DNA of 64,000 nt, from contig OX104117.1 of NCBI GenBank assembly GCA_944474755.1, forward strand, positions 75,430,926 through 75,494,925, in the 5' to 3' direction. The notes beneath the pieces were generated by a model. It worked only from the letters and a program-made list of their open reading frames with translations. It ran no database searches and was not told the origin of the DNA. The translations under genes and the position numbers were made by a program. Below, piece by piece: positions 46,143 through 55,901 of the stretch. Position 1 is the stretch's first letter. Each line of letters starts with the position of its first letter. This DNA comes from Limnoperna fortunei. Lineage: Eukaryota; Mollusca; Bivalvia; Mytilida; Modiolidae.

Positions 46143-48765
46143 GTATTATACAATACAATACAATACAAAAGCTTTATTTAGTGTCGATGTTATCATAAAC
46201 AGACAAACATAAGCTCCTTGGAGCTTTTAAAATCGACATAACATACATATTTTAACATACAACGACAAGCACATATAGTAAAAACACATAATAATAATTT
46301 AAGTTCCATTTAAAAAATCATATTTGCATGCAACATTAGGAGCACAACATTTATATTATTATCTTAAGAAGCACTATGAGGCAGCAAAATAGATAAATAA
46401 AAAGCGCAAAGCAAATAATCAAAGAAGAGCATTCAGACATCGACATTTAGCATGCATACACCAGTACAGATATACACAGTCTACATATAAAACATTATGA
46501 TATGTTAAAATTAAATTACAAGCATACTTCACATTTGCAATAACACGCAGAAATTTCCTAAGAGCTGAAAATTGAAGCATCAATGGGAGAAGCAGGAAGA
46601 AAAATGGCATGACTTTCCGTTCCAGGAATTCAGAAGATTTTTAAATTTATTAAAAGAAGTTTCCTTGCGGAAGTGGTCGGGCAAATCATTCCATGTTTTG
46701 GCAGCAAAATATTTGAATGAATTTAAGCCATACCTGGATGTTTTGACACTAGGTAGTTTAGCTGTATGTTGGTATTTGAAATTATATTTATGATCTTTTA
46801 TATCAATTAAATCATGGAGATACACTGGGCTTTGTTTGTTTACTATTTTGAAAGTTTCTAGTGCAATATTTCTTATTCTTCTTACTTTTAAAGATGGCAT
46901 TTTTGATTTTATCAGTAGTTCTTCATAAGTGCTGTTATAATCATTATAAATAAATTTAAGGGCTCTTTCTTGGATTTTTTCCATTTTATTGGTATTAGCT
47001 TCATTACAAAAGTGCCAGGTGACAGGGCAGTAATTGAAGTTTGATAGAATGAAGGTATGGTATATTGTTAATCTGCCTAATTTGTTCAAATATTTTCCTA
47101 CTCTTTTAAGTGATGCATTTTTGCATATATTAGCTATATGGGTATTGAATTTAAGCTGGTAGTCAATTGTTACCCCTAAAAGTTTTATTTCGTCTTCACA
47201 TTTTATAATATTATTGTTAATGTTAAAAGTTAAATTTTTATCATGGGTTTTATTTCCAATAGCAATAGCTTGAAATTTATCCGGGTTTGCTTTCATTTGG
47301 TTTACAGTAAACCACTCTATTAATTTTGTACTGTCTGTTTCTAGTTTAGTTTTTACTTCTTCAAGGTCATATCCGGCATAGGAAAGCGTGTTGTCGTCCG
47401 CATAGTTGTACAGAGAAGAGTCATGTATAAAATAGAAAATATCGTTAATGAATATATTGAAAAGAACAGGACCAAGAATAGATCCCTGTGGTACCCCTTT
47501 ATAGATTTTCTCCCAATCACTTATGGATGAGCCCACTTTGACACACTGTTTCCTATCCCAGAGATAATGTTGAAGAAGCTCAAGAGCTGTACCTGTAACG
47601 CCATATGACTTGAGTTTATCAATTAAAAGGTTATGAGGTAGACAATCGAAAGCTTTACTTAGGCCCATTAATATTGCAGCAGTAAATTTTTTTATCATCC
47701 AATGCTTTTTCCAGTCTTCCACTATTTTTAGAAGGGTAGATTGACAGCCATATCTAGCGCGAAATGCCGAAAGATAGGGGTGGAATATTTGATTGAAATA
47801 CTCGGTTAATTGATCATTTATGGCCCTTTCAAAAAATTTAGATATATAAGGCAGAATACTTACAGGTCTATAATTAGATTTTTCCAGGGCATTGTTTTTC
47901 TTGTAGCAGGGAACAACCTGTGCCTCTTTCAATTTATTTGGAAATTTTGAGGATGTAAAGCTTTTATTTATCAAATTTGTTATAGGCTTGATGATAGCAG
48001 GTTTTGCAAGCTTTAATAGTTTAGGTGAAATACCATCTTTACCTGTAGCTTTCTTGATATTGGCCTTATTAATTTGTTTTTCTACAAAAGTAAATTCAAT
48101 TTCTTTAAATTTTAATGATTCAAGATCTTTCCTATTTTCTTTTATCTTTGTTAAGCTTGGATGTTCATTTTCATTAGTATATGTAGTAACATTTGTTCCG
48201 ATGTCTTTTGCTACATTTATAAAAAAGTTGTTAAATTGTGTGGCTACTTGTGTCTGGTCACTAATAATTTTATTATTTTCTTCTAAAATTATTTCATTAT
48301 TATTTATATTGCCTTTATTACTTAGAAATGGTTTTATTGTAGGCCAAAAATTGCTAGATCTAGGTCCCCCTACACACCTTTCGAAGAAATATTGCTTTAT
48401 AGATGCTTTTCTAATTTTATTCACTAAGTTTCTTTGTTTTCTATAGTTTTCCCAGTTCTTGCTAGATCTATATTTTAAATATTTATTGTGGAGCATCTTT
48501 TTTCTATATACTGCTTTCCTGAGCTCACTATTCATAAATGGGGCAGGTCTAATTATGGCTTTCCTACTTTTTATAGGTGCATGTTTATCTGCTATTTCAG
48601 TAAAAGTTTTTTCAAAGTGATTATATGATGTGTCAATCTTATTTCCATTTATACCTGTAGTGTCTAATACTGCATTATTTAGGTCAGGTAAAAAGAGTTC
48701 TTCAGAAAAAATGTTAAAACTTCTATATTTTTTATTTTTATTATTTTGCCATACATAATGTTTAT
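46143..48765 (-). mobile_element. 5'-truncated LINE with (ATTGT)n-type tail
   Basis: On the minus strand the element runs from about 48765 to 46143. It ends in a pentanucleotide tail, seen on the plus strand as ACAATACAATACAATACAAA at 46151. The 3' UTR spans about 46165-46579. The 5' end is lost within the stretch that joins endonuclease and RT, so no endonuclease domain remains. Target duplications could not be fixed by eye. Confidence 0.8.
46580..48535 (-). CDS. Non-LTR reverse transcriptase, open but with a catalytic Asp lost
   Basis: A 651-codon frame from MNSELRKAVYRKKMLHNKYL to a stop at 46580. The frame stays open upstream to about 48740 (for example EELFLPDLNNAVLD), so this Met is probably internal to the original ORF2. 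RT landmarks are KATGKDGISPKLLK (motif 1), SNYRPVSILPYISKFFER, SKAFDCLPHNLL (motif A), GVPQGSILGPVLFNIFIND (motif B) and YADD at 47393-47404 (motif C). The C-terminal part has the TSRYGLNSFKYFAAKTWNDL block of CR1/L2/Jockey-like LINEs; the clade is not fixed. In motif A the usual LMDLSKAFD reads LMGLSKAFD: the GGC codon at 47663-47665 replaces the expected catalytic Asp, so this copy should not polymerise. It is the longest open LINE frame in the window. Confidence 0.85.
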   Translation of the reverse strand: MNSELRKAVYRKKMLHNKYLKYRSSKNWENYRKQRNLVNKIRKASIKQYFFERCVGGPRSSNFWPTIKPFLSNKGNINNNEIILEENNKIISDQTQVATQFNNFFINVAKDIGTNVTTYTNENEHPSLTKIKENRKDLESLKFKEIEFTFVEKQINKANIKKATGKDGISPKLLKLAKPAIIKPITNLINKSFTSSKFPNKLKEAQVVPCYKKNNALEKSNYRPVSILPYISKFFERAINDQLTEYFNQIFHPYLSAFRARYGCQSTLLKIVEDWKKHWMIKKFTAAILMGLSKAFDCLPHNLLIDKLKSYGVTGTALELLQHYLWDRKQCVKVGSSISDWEKIYKGVPQGSILGPVLFNIFINDIFYFIHDSSLYNYADDNTLSYAGYDLEEVKTKLETDSTKLIEWFTVNQMKANPDKFQAIAIGNKTHDKNLTFNINNNIIKCEDEIKLLGVTIDYQLKFNTHIANICKNASLKRVGKYLNKLGRLTIYHTFILSNFNYCPVTWHFCNEANTNKMEKIQERALKFIYNDYNSTYEELLIKSKMPSLKVRRIRNIALETFKIVNKQSPVYLHDLIDIKDHKYNFKYQHTAKLPSVKTSRYGLNSFKYFAAKTWNDLPDHFRKETSFNKFKNLLNSWNGKSCHFSSCFSH

Positions 48766-49030
48766 AAGCTCATTAATGTGTGCAATTGTTGTATAGAATG
48801 TAACAAGAACGATTTCAGTATGTTGCAACAAGATATGTATAATAATACCATTTTATGTTCGATTAACCCCTTTTGCCGGGTTCGGTATGTTTAATTTCTA
48901 GATAGAAAACAGAACCACGTCTATCCCAATTATTTACAACAGACAAACTGTATGACGATTATATAATGATTATAATGTTACATTATTTTGTACTCACATT
49001 TATTTTTGATATCTGAATTTAACAAATATC
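48766..49030. other. Second-copy segment of the local duplication, non-coding
   Basis: 48940-49020 (TATGACGATTATATAATGAT..., TTTTTGATATCTGAATTTAA) is the partner of 44690-44770. It directly precedes the 21-bp-unit element. Confidence 0.45.
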
Positions 49031-49763
49031 TATGGAACGCCAAATTAACATATATTCAATTAATTGTACCTATCTTCAAATAATTGAAGATATCTTCAAA
49101 TAAATTGAAGATATCTTCAATTCAATTGTACCTATCTTCAAATAATTAAAGATATCTTCATATCAATTGAACCTATCTTCAAATGAATTATACCTAGGTG
49201 CAATTTAATTGATTCATTTGAAGATATCTTCAATTCATTTGAAGATATCTTCAATTCAATTACACCTATCTTCAATTGAATTGAAGATATCTTTAATTCA
49301 CTTGAAGATAGGTCTAATTCCAACATCTCCATAATTCATTTGGAGATATCTCCAATTCATTTGAAGATATCTTCAATTCAATTACACCTATCTTCAATTG
49401 AATTACACCTATCTTCAATTGAATTACACCTATCTTCAATTGAATTATATTATAATACAAATTTGATTAAGTGCAATTGAAGATACCTAGGCACAATTGA
49501 ATTGAAGATAGGTTTAATTCAATTGAAGATAGGTTCAATTCAATTGAAGATATCTATAATTGAATTGAAGATAGGTACAATTGAATTGAAGATATCTTTA
49601 ATTGTGCTGAATTGTACCTAGGTACAATTGAATTGAAGATAGGTATAATTGAATTGAAGATATCTATAATTGAATTGAAGATAGGTATAATTCAATTGAA
49701 GATATCTTCAATATTTGAAGATAGGTACATTTAATTGAATATATGTTAATTTGGCGTTCCATA
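49031..49763. mobile_element. 733-bp non-autonomous element made of 21-bp palindromic units
   Basis: The ends are inverted repeats of more than 40 bp with one or two differences, starting TATGGAACGCCAAATTAACA at both ends. AATATC flanks both sides (49025-49030 and 49764-49769), a 6-bp target duplication. The interior is a bidirectional array of 21-bp units of the type AATTGAATTGAAGATAGGTA+C, or with the GAAGATATCTTC palindrome; orientation flips in the middle. No coding capacity. The TAYGGAA start, 21-bp subterminal units and 6-bp duplication are shared with the 10.95-kb transposon at 50886-61834, which suggests the same superfamily. Confidence 0.8.
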
Positions 49764-50235
49764 AATATCGGTATAAACGTAAAAACAATTGGTTACATAC
49801 CATTTTCTAATGATCGTCACCACAATCTAATTAAACGTTCGGAAAAAAAAATTATTATAAACATAAAGTAATCTATGAATGCATGTAAGCAAGTTTTAAC
49901 ATAATGTAACCCACAGGTACAAAAAAAGAAGTATTGATAATGTTATCAGAATATGATATCAGTATTTATATGTTTGGCATTTTTCAATTTGAATTAATAT
50001 GATAACGCCAGGGTACATTATATTTGTACAGGTTAAAACTTCTTGTCCAGGGTGATCATTTTTAAACAGGTGTGTCACTTTTTGTACAGTAAAACACTTC
50101 TTGTTCAGGTTTATACTTCTTGTTTAGGTTTACCCTACATCTTCATGTCCAGGATGACACTTTTATTTATCGGTTGACACTTTTTCCTACCGGTTGAATT
50201 GTGTACTGATATACAATTTAATCTCATTACGTTTA
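49764..50235. repeat. Second copy of the 44.4-kb segment with TTGACACTTTTTGTACAG repeats
   Basis: 49918-50060 matches 44390-44520. A degenerate array of ~20-25 bp units (CACTTTTTGTACAG, CTTCTTGTTCAGGTTTA) follows to 50195. No gene. Confidence 0.55.
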
Positions 50236-50496
50236 GGGGCCTCGGTGGCCGAGTGGTCAAGGTAGTTCGTCTACTATTGATCACGTGGTCTGTCAACACT
50301 GAGATTGCGGGTTCGATTCTCACTGCAGGCAGGGTGTACTCGACTCCAATCTTAATTGACAAGGATTGCCAGTTTTCCTACCGCAGGTCCGGGGTTCTCT
50401 CCGGGTACTCCGGCTTCCTCCCACAATAAAAACTGGATGCCATGAAATAGCTGAAAAATTGCTGAAAGTGGCGTTAAAACACCATTCAAACAAAAA
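50236..50496 (+). mobile_element. Full-length SINE with perfect 11-bp target duplication
   Basis: Begins GGGGCCTCGGTGGCCGAGTG (A-box region), with B box GGGTTCGATTC, then the body with CTCTCCGGGTACTCCGGCTT, and ends with AATTGCTGAAAGTGGCGTTA and a CAAACAAAAA tail. CATTACGTTTA flanks it at 50225-50235 and 50497-50507. Length 261 bp. RNA polymerase III transcription from the tRNA-like head is expected from the family type. Confidence 0.92.
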
Positions 50497-50507
50497 CATT
50501 ACGTTTA

Positions 50508-50885
50508 CAATTGTATTCAATTTTTTTGCCCATTTGTCCTCACATTTCCCTGTTGATTTATTGTGTATTAACTAGTTCACATCCAATCCATCAATCAATA
50601 TAAAATCCATCGCCGTATCATCATAACAATGATATATGTTAAGATAATTTAATTGTATATGTTACATATTTCTGTTGTAATCATAAAACATCTTCATTCG
50701 TAGACATTTTTATTGTGGTATATTATCAGCGGTTCGTTAATTGTTCAAAAATAAAAATAATATAATCGTTAAATTGTTGTAAAAATCGTATTTTACAAAA
50801 CTGCTTAATCGTTTTGTTTTAGATATGCGTTCGATTTACAGTAATAAAGAATTTGTGTTCCTTGTGTGTTGGCATATGCGTAGCC
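50508..50885. other. Short non-coding gap ending in the transposon target site
   Basis: AT-rich sequence without a gene. GTAGCC at 50880-50885 is the left copy of the target duplication of the large transposon. Confidence 0.5.
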
Positions 50886-51236
50886 TACGGAAGCGTATTA
50901 GGGCCACCGATATATTTTTTTTTTCTAATTGTCAACTTTTTTCTCGGAATTATCGACTTTATTCTCGGAATTATCGACTTTTATCTCGGAATTATCGACT
51001 TAAATCTTGGAATTTCCGACTTTTATCTCGGAATTATCGACTTTAATCTCGGAATTTCCGACTTTAATCTCGGAATTTCCGACTTTAATCTCGGAATTTC
51101 CGACTTTAATCTCGGAATTTCCGACTTTAATCTCGGAATTATCGACTTTATTCTCGGAATTATCGACTTTAATCTTGGAATTTCCGACTTTATTCTCGGA
51201 ATTATCGACTTTAATCTCGGGATTTCGGACTTCCAT
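50886..51236 (+). repeat. Left TIR and 21-bp subterminal array
   Basis: TIR 50886-50908, then a T-rich linker, TTGTCAACTTTTTT, and about 14 tandem 21-bp units from 50943 to 51236. Units differ as TCGGAATTTCCGA, a near palindrome, or TCGGAATTATCGA. The unit is two helical turns long, so any bound protein would repeat on one face of the DNA. A 161-codon open frame across it (repeating FNLGISD) is a by-product of the 21-bp period. Confidence 0.9.
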
Positions 51237-51288
51237 ATTCACACAAAGCGTTTCACTCCCCTTTCTGTTTTCACTCCGCCTAGACAAC

Positions 51289-53061
51289 ATGGAGCAGTTT
51301 CTTCGAAAAAGAGGGGTGGGAGAGGATGTACTCCATAAAATGGCTGAGCAAAAGGTAATTCTATATAATTCTAGATTAATTTAATATGAGAAGAAACAAT
51401 AACAATGACAAGTTTACTAAGGAAATAAATTTATAAAAATAAATAAATAAATTCACATAAATTTACAGATAACATACCCATAGCCAGGAATATGTAAAGG
51501 GGGTTCGAATCGTGATGCGAAGCGCCGTGTCTTTACTTTAATATTCAGACTTAGGTCCAAATGTGGAGTTTAATGGTGCTTATTGTATCTGAACGCAGAC
51601 TTTAATAATGCTTAATCCCGGTGGGGGGGGGGGGGGTTCGTCCGAACCCCTCGAATCCTCCCTCCCGTGGGTTATCACTAATCTCTATATACAGGTTAAG
51701 AAGATGAAAATGGGGCATGCATTATTTTTGTTGCTTGATTGTGAGAGATTTTCTTAATACAAGGATAAAAAAAAAGATCTAAAATATATACCGTAATATG
51801 CAATTCTAGATGATAGATTATATATAATCTATCATCTAGAATTGCATATAACGGTATTTAGAATATGTATCCTTCATTCCTCGACTCAGGGGATGCCCAT
51901 TTGATTCGAAAGGGGGAGGTCAGGTAGTTTTTGTTAATAAATATTCTGGCTTGAAAAAGATACCTTGGCCTGACCCTCCTAAAAAACCTCACAGGCCCCT
52001 GTTACATGACTGTTTTCTCTATTCTGCCTATTATGGCTCCGTAAACATCATTATGCTAATGACCTGTACCAAATTTAACGGCTCAAGACCTTTCCTAATA
52101 TCAAACCCATTTCAGGACGAAGTTTCGAATTCCTCAAATTTTAACCTCCACGACCAGAATCACATATCGATCAAATTAAAATAAGTTTGCTAACATGTAT
52201 CAGTTCGTTGTTCAAAATTCTATTGTCGAATAAGTACTTACAATGTAAATGGTTACTTATTCTAAATTCGAATATCGAATAAGTAATCAGTTTCTCATTC
52301 GATATTCGCCAGAGGCTTATTTTAACACGTGGATCGGAATATGGAATGTTGAATGAGTAACTGCCTTCAGTTGTTATTCAAAATTTAAATATCGAATAAG
52401 TTAATTGGTTACTTATTCGATATTCGAATGTCGAATAAGGAATAAGGAATTTGAGTAACCAACTTGGCCCTACTTAGGTCACATATATATATCTTGTTGA
52501 AACTACGAGTCTGGGAAAAAGATCAGTAGACGTTACTCAACAAAACATTTCCAATAGCTTAATCATTTATTTTACTATGGAAAACTTTTGGCTCTGCTGG
52601 TGGAGTTTTAATTCCCGAGGTTAGCCCGCTCCGACACCACTTTTGTGTTGGAGATACATCAAAGTCGAAATTTTCAGTTGAAATTTCTACATTATTGAAA
52701 TCCTTAGAGTATTCCATTCCCAGGCATAGGTTAGTCTTAGTTTTGAATTTAGCACCCAGTTCGATATCTGTGGATTTTATATTGTGCTCTTCATATTCTA
52801 GTTTATTTCGCCTTACAACTTTTGGTTTGAGCGTCTATGATGAGTCTTTAGACGAAACGCGCGTCAGACGCAGTATAAAAGTTTTTGGCCTGGAACTTTG
52901 TTGTAATTTTGTTTGGTGGTAATTTTCATGGATTGACAGGTTTAGTCCTGGTTTGCCTAACTTTTAATTACCCCTATAATCAATTAGATTAAATAAACAA
53001 AGAGAACAATAGGTTTATTTACCTGAAACTCTAGAGTCTGTTTCATTTTTACCTGCTTCGT

Positions 53062-53103
<42 letters not shown>

Positions 53104-55561
53104 CCGTCCGTCCGTCGCGCTATAGGGGTGCCTGTCTTGTGTAATCTAAATCTCAAAAACAATACACTTGACCTTTCTGAAATTTTACACAGTGATTACA
53201 GACATATTGAAGATGTGCACCTCCCTTTTTGGACTCATTCCATAATCCCGTTTAGAAATTAGGGCCCCAAAAGGGTAAGAAAATGTCACTTTTTTATTTG
53301 TTCCTGCAATAACTTTTGTTCTGCTTTACCAAATGCTATGAAATTTTACAATGATGTTGCTTACCATAAAAGGATGTATGGGATTGATTTTTGAGGACCC
53401 CCTTTTTCTGTTTAGAAATTAGGGGCCAAAAAGGGGCAAAAATACAACTTCTATTTCTGGTCCGATTTTAATTTTAGTTTAAAATCTTGTCAAATAGTGG
53501 ATGCAAAATGGAGAATGAATTTTTTCCTGGCCCCTCTTTTCGATTGGTCTTGTTATGCTTAATATTAGTCTTTAAATAAACATTAAATAAGAACATAACT
53601 TTTGTTTAATTTCAATGAATTTATCTTTGTTAGCTTTTATAATTTTGAAAGTGCGTTATACTTCATACTGTTAGGTTGATGAAGATGCCGTTAAAGGAAT
53701 GGATGATCAGGAACTATCAGAGTTTCTACCAATTACAGGTGATCGATATGCTTTAAGGGATTATGTTACGAAGGATGACAAAGATAAGACCAAAACAAAA
53801 AAAGCTAGTTTAATGGATAAGTTGCGAGAAAAACTGCAAGCTAGAAGCAGGGGTAATGACGAAGAACATCAGTCAAAGCAAAAGATGAAAAAATCAAATG
53901 CAGTAAAGAAAACACACAGAGTTGAACTTGGTTGGTATCATTACAGTGAATTACGGAAAATGTATATCCAAGTACGAGAAAAATCAGGAGGTGGTACAAG
54001 AACTATTTTATTGGATAAAGAGATGAATAAAGATGATGTGATAAACAAGTGCACTGAGCTTTTTTTCCCAGAAGGAGATAGTAAGCAAGGTCCATTGAAA
54101 GATATGATTGTAGATCTAACAGACTTTCAACTGAAGGTTTTACCAGATGGAGATACTACTATAGGAGACATAGTTGATAAGGCAAAACTTCAGAAATTAA
54201 GATTATATCTAAATACAAGATGCAAAACTAGTTCAAGCGATGACGAATCCATCGATAGAAATCAAAACAAATCTGGTGCCCCCGTCATACCTAAAATCAA
54301 CAAAGCAGTTTCAACTACTAGAAAGTCTGGACTTCGTAATACTGCACCACTAGTTCAATCCACTCAGGCCCCTTCCACATCTGTACAAGAAGAACTTGAA
54401 GACCAATCCACTGAAGGCCCTTCCACGTCTGTAATAGAAGAACTTGAAAACCATACATCTAAATCTAACAGGTTTAATGAAGATTTATATGGGGATAGCT
54501 CTCCGCTACCGGATCCATCCTTGGATCAGCCGGCAATGTGGGAGGATAGTTTGGGTGAGGTTGCCTTTTCAAAAACTCTGCCATTGCAACCCGTTAGAAG
54601 AGAACCATTAGAGTTTAAAATACTTGTGCACAGGGGACATATTTTTAAGGAGCTGGCGAATCTATTCAAATGTAACCCAGATGTTATTTTCGATCATGAC
54701 ATAATAACAGCCCATATCATTCTTCCAAACGGAAATATAGAAGAAGCGATGGATAATGGTGGAGTTATGAGGGATATGCTAACTGAATTTTGGGATACGT
54801 TTTACGAGCAATGTACAACTGGAAATTCGTTGAAAGTTCCTTACTTAAGACATGATTTTGAATTTCAAGACTGGAAAGGCATAGCTAAAATTTTGGCAAT
54901 GGGTTGGGTTCTTCAAAAAGTTTTACCTATTCGGTTAGTTCCGAGCTTTTTGAACTCGTGTTTACATGGAATCACATCAGACGGTCTCAGGGAGGAATTT
55001 CTTTCTTATGTTACCGATAGTGAGCGTCAAGTTTTAACTACTGCTATTGAAAACTTCGATCAGATTGATAACGATGAATTAATGGATACATTATCCAACC
55101 ACGAATGTAAGGTTATGGTATCCAAGGAAACTATTGCAACTGTCGTTGATCAAATCGCTCAAAAAGAGCTATGTCAAGAACCAGCATTCATCAGAGAATG
55201 TTTTTTCGAAGTTCTTATAGCATATGGTTTTAATATTGATGTTAAGTGTGAATTTGAAAAAATTGTACCTACAGCCAAAAAACTGTTATCCATTCTGGAC
55301 TGCCAAGAACCTGATGTTGAAAGCTTCAGATATTTAAAAAGGTACATTCGGGAATGTGATGAAAAGATGTTAAGAAACCTTCTTCGCTTCATTACAGCAA
55401 GCGATCTGCTACTTTACAACTCCGAGGGAAATTATTATAGGATAACTGTACGCATTGTAGATTTGAAAGGCATCGAAAGGAGGGTTATGGCCCATACCTG
55501 TGGGCGAACATTGGAACTCCCTAGGGTATATGAAAACTATCCGATGTTTAAATTAGAATAA
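51289..55561 (+). CDS. Transposon-borne SAM-like/Ub-like/HECT-like E3 ligase protein, two exons
   Basis: Exon 1 is 51289-51354 (22 codons, GTAATT donor) and exon 2 is 53675-55561 (TGTTAG acceptor), both phase 0, giving 650 aa. Residues 1-60 (FLRKRGVGEDVLHKMAEQ, then LSEFLPITGDRYAL) look like a SAM-type domain. A Lys-rich linker follows. About residues 104-205 (ELGWYHYSELRKMYIQVREK, SGGGTRTILLDKEM, CTELFFPEG) resemble a ubiquitin-like module seen in fish and mollusc HECT proteins. Residues ~250-281 hold a doubled PSTSVxEELE repeat. From ~331 on the protein is HECT-like, with the C-terminal HTCGRTLELPRVYENYPMF giving the thioester Cys at residue 631. Only 19 residues follow it, slightly short for a HECT C-lobe. 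Inferred role: ubiquitin transfer, perhaps regulating transposase or host factors. An AATAAA signal lies at 55618. Confidence 0.8.
51355..53674. other. Intron of the HECT-like gene, filled with repeats
   Basis: Contains a G run at 51624-51636, a perfect ~68-bp palindrome at about 51789-51857 (ATGCAATTCTAGATGATAGA mirrored), and an ATTCGAATATCGAATAAGTA repeat cluster at 52220-52450. A Mytilus-type repeat lies at 52690-52920 (GATGAGTCTTTAGACGAAAC). At 53053-53540 is an element starting with the hairpin ACCTGCTTCG...CGAAAGCAGGT and a (CCGT)n run at 53096-53115. No further exon was recognised. Confidence 0.55.
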
Positions 55562-55627
55562 AACTATCTACTGAGCAGCAACATTTGGCTTATGGACATA
55601 GTTTAAACTTCTAAAGGAATAAAGAAG

Positions 55628-55890
55628 TTTTGTTTGTTTGAATGATGTTTAACGCCACTTTCAGCAATTTTTCAGCTATATCATGGCGTCCAGTTTTTAT
55701 TGGGGGAGGAAGCCGGAGTACCCGGAGAAAACCCCCGACCTTCGGTAGGAAAACTGGCAATCCTTGTCAATTAAGATTGGAGTCGAGTACATCCTGCCCG
55801 CAGTGAGACTCGAACCCGCAACCTCAGTATTGACAGACCACGTGATCAATAGTAGACGAACTACCTTAACCATTCGGCCACCGAGGCCCC
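55628..55890 (-). mobile_element. Full-length SINE with perfect 11-bp target duplication
   Basis: Reverse orientation, tail at the left (TTTGTTTGTTTGAATGATG), head at the right ending CGGCCACCGAGGCCCC. GAATAAAGAAG flanks it at 55617-55627 and 55891-55901. It is nested in the large transposon, 66 bp after the stop codon of the HECT-like gene. The duplicated target contains AATAAA, so a probable poly(A) signal of that gene is now present on both sides (55618 and 55892). Confidence 0.93.
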
Positions 55891-55901
55891 GAATAAAGAA
55901 G

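Noticed and set aside
47988..48446. 152-codon plus-strand frame
   Set aside because: It is antisense to the LINE reverse transcriptase and has no recognisable content.
50943..51236. CRISPR-like array
   Set aside because: Units are 21 bp in direct tandem without unique spacers, in a eukaryotic context, and are inverted at the far end of a transposon.
50853..51384. Open frames of up to 161 codons repeating FNLGISD and their counterparts on the other strand
   Set aside because: They arise because the 21-bp array unit is a multiple of three; all frames stay open through the array. Only the part from 51289 on is taken as coding.
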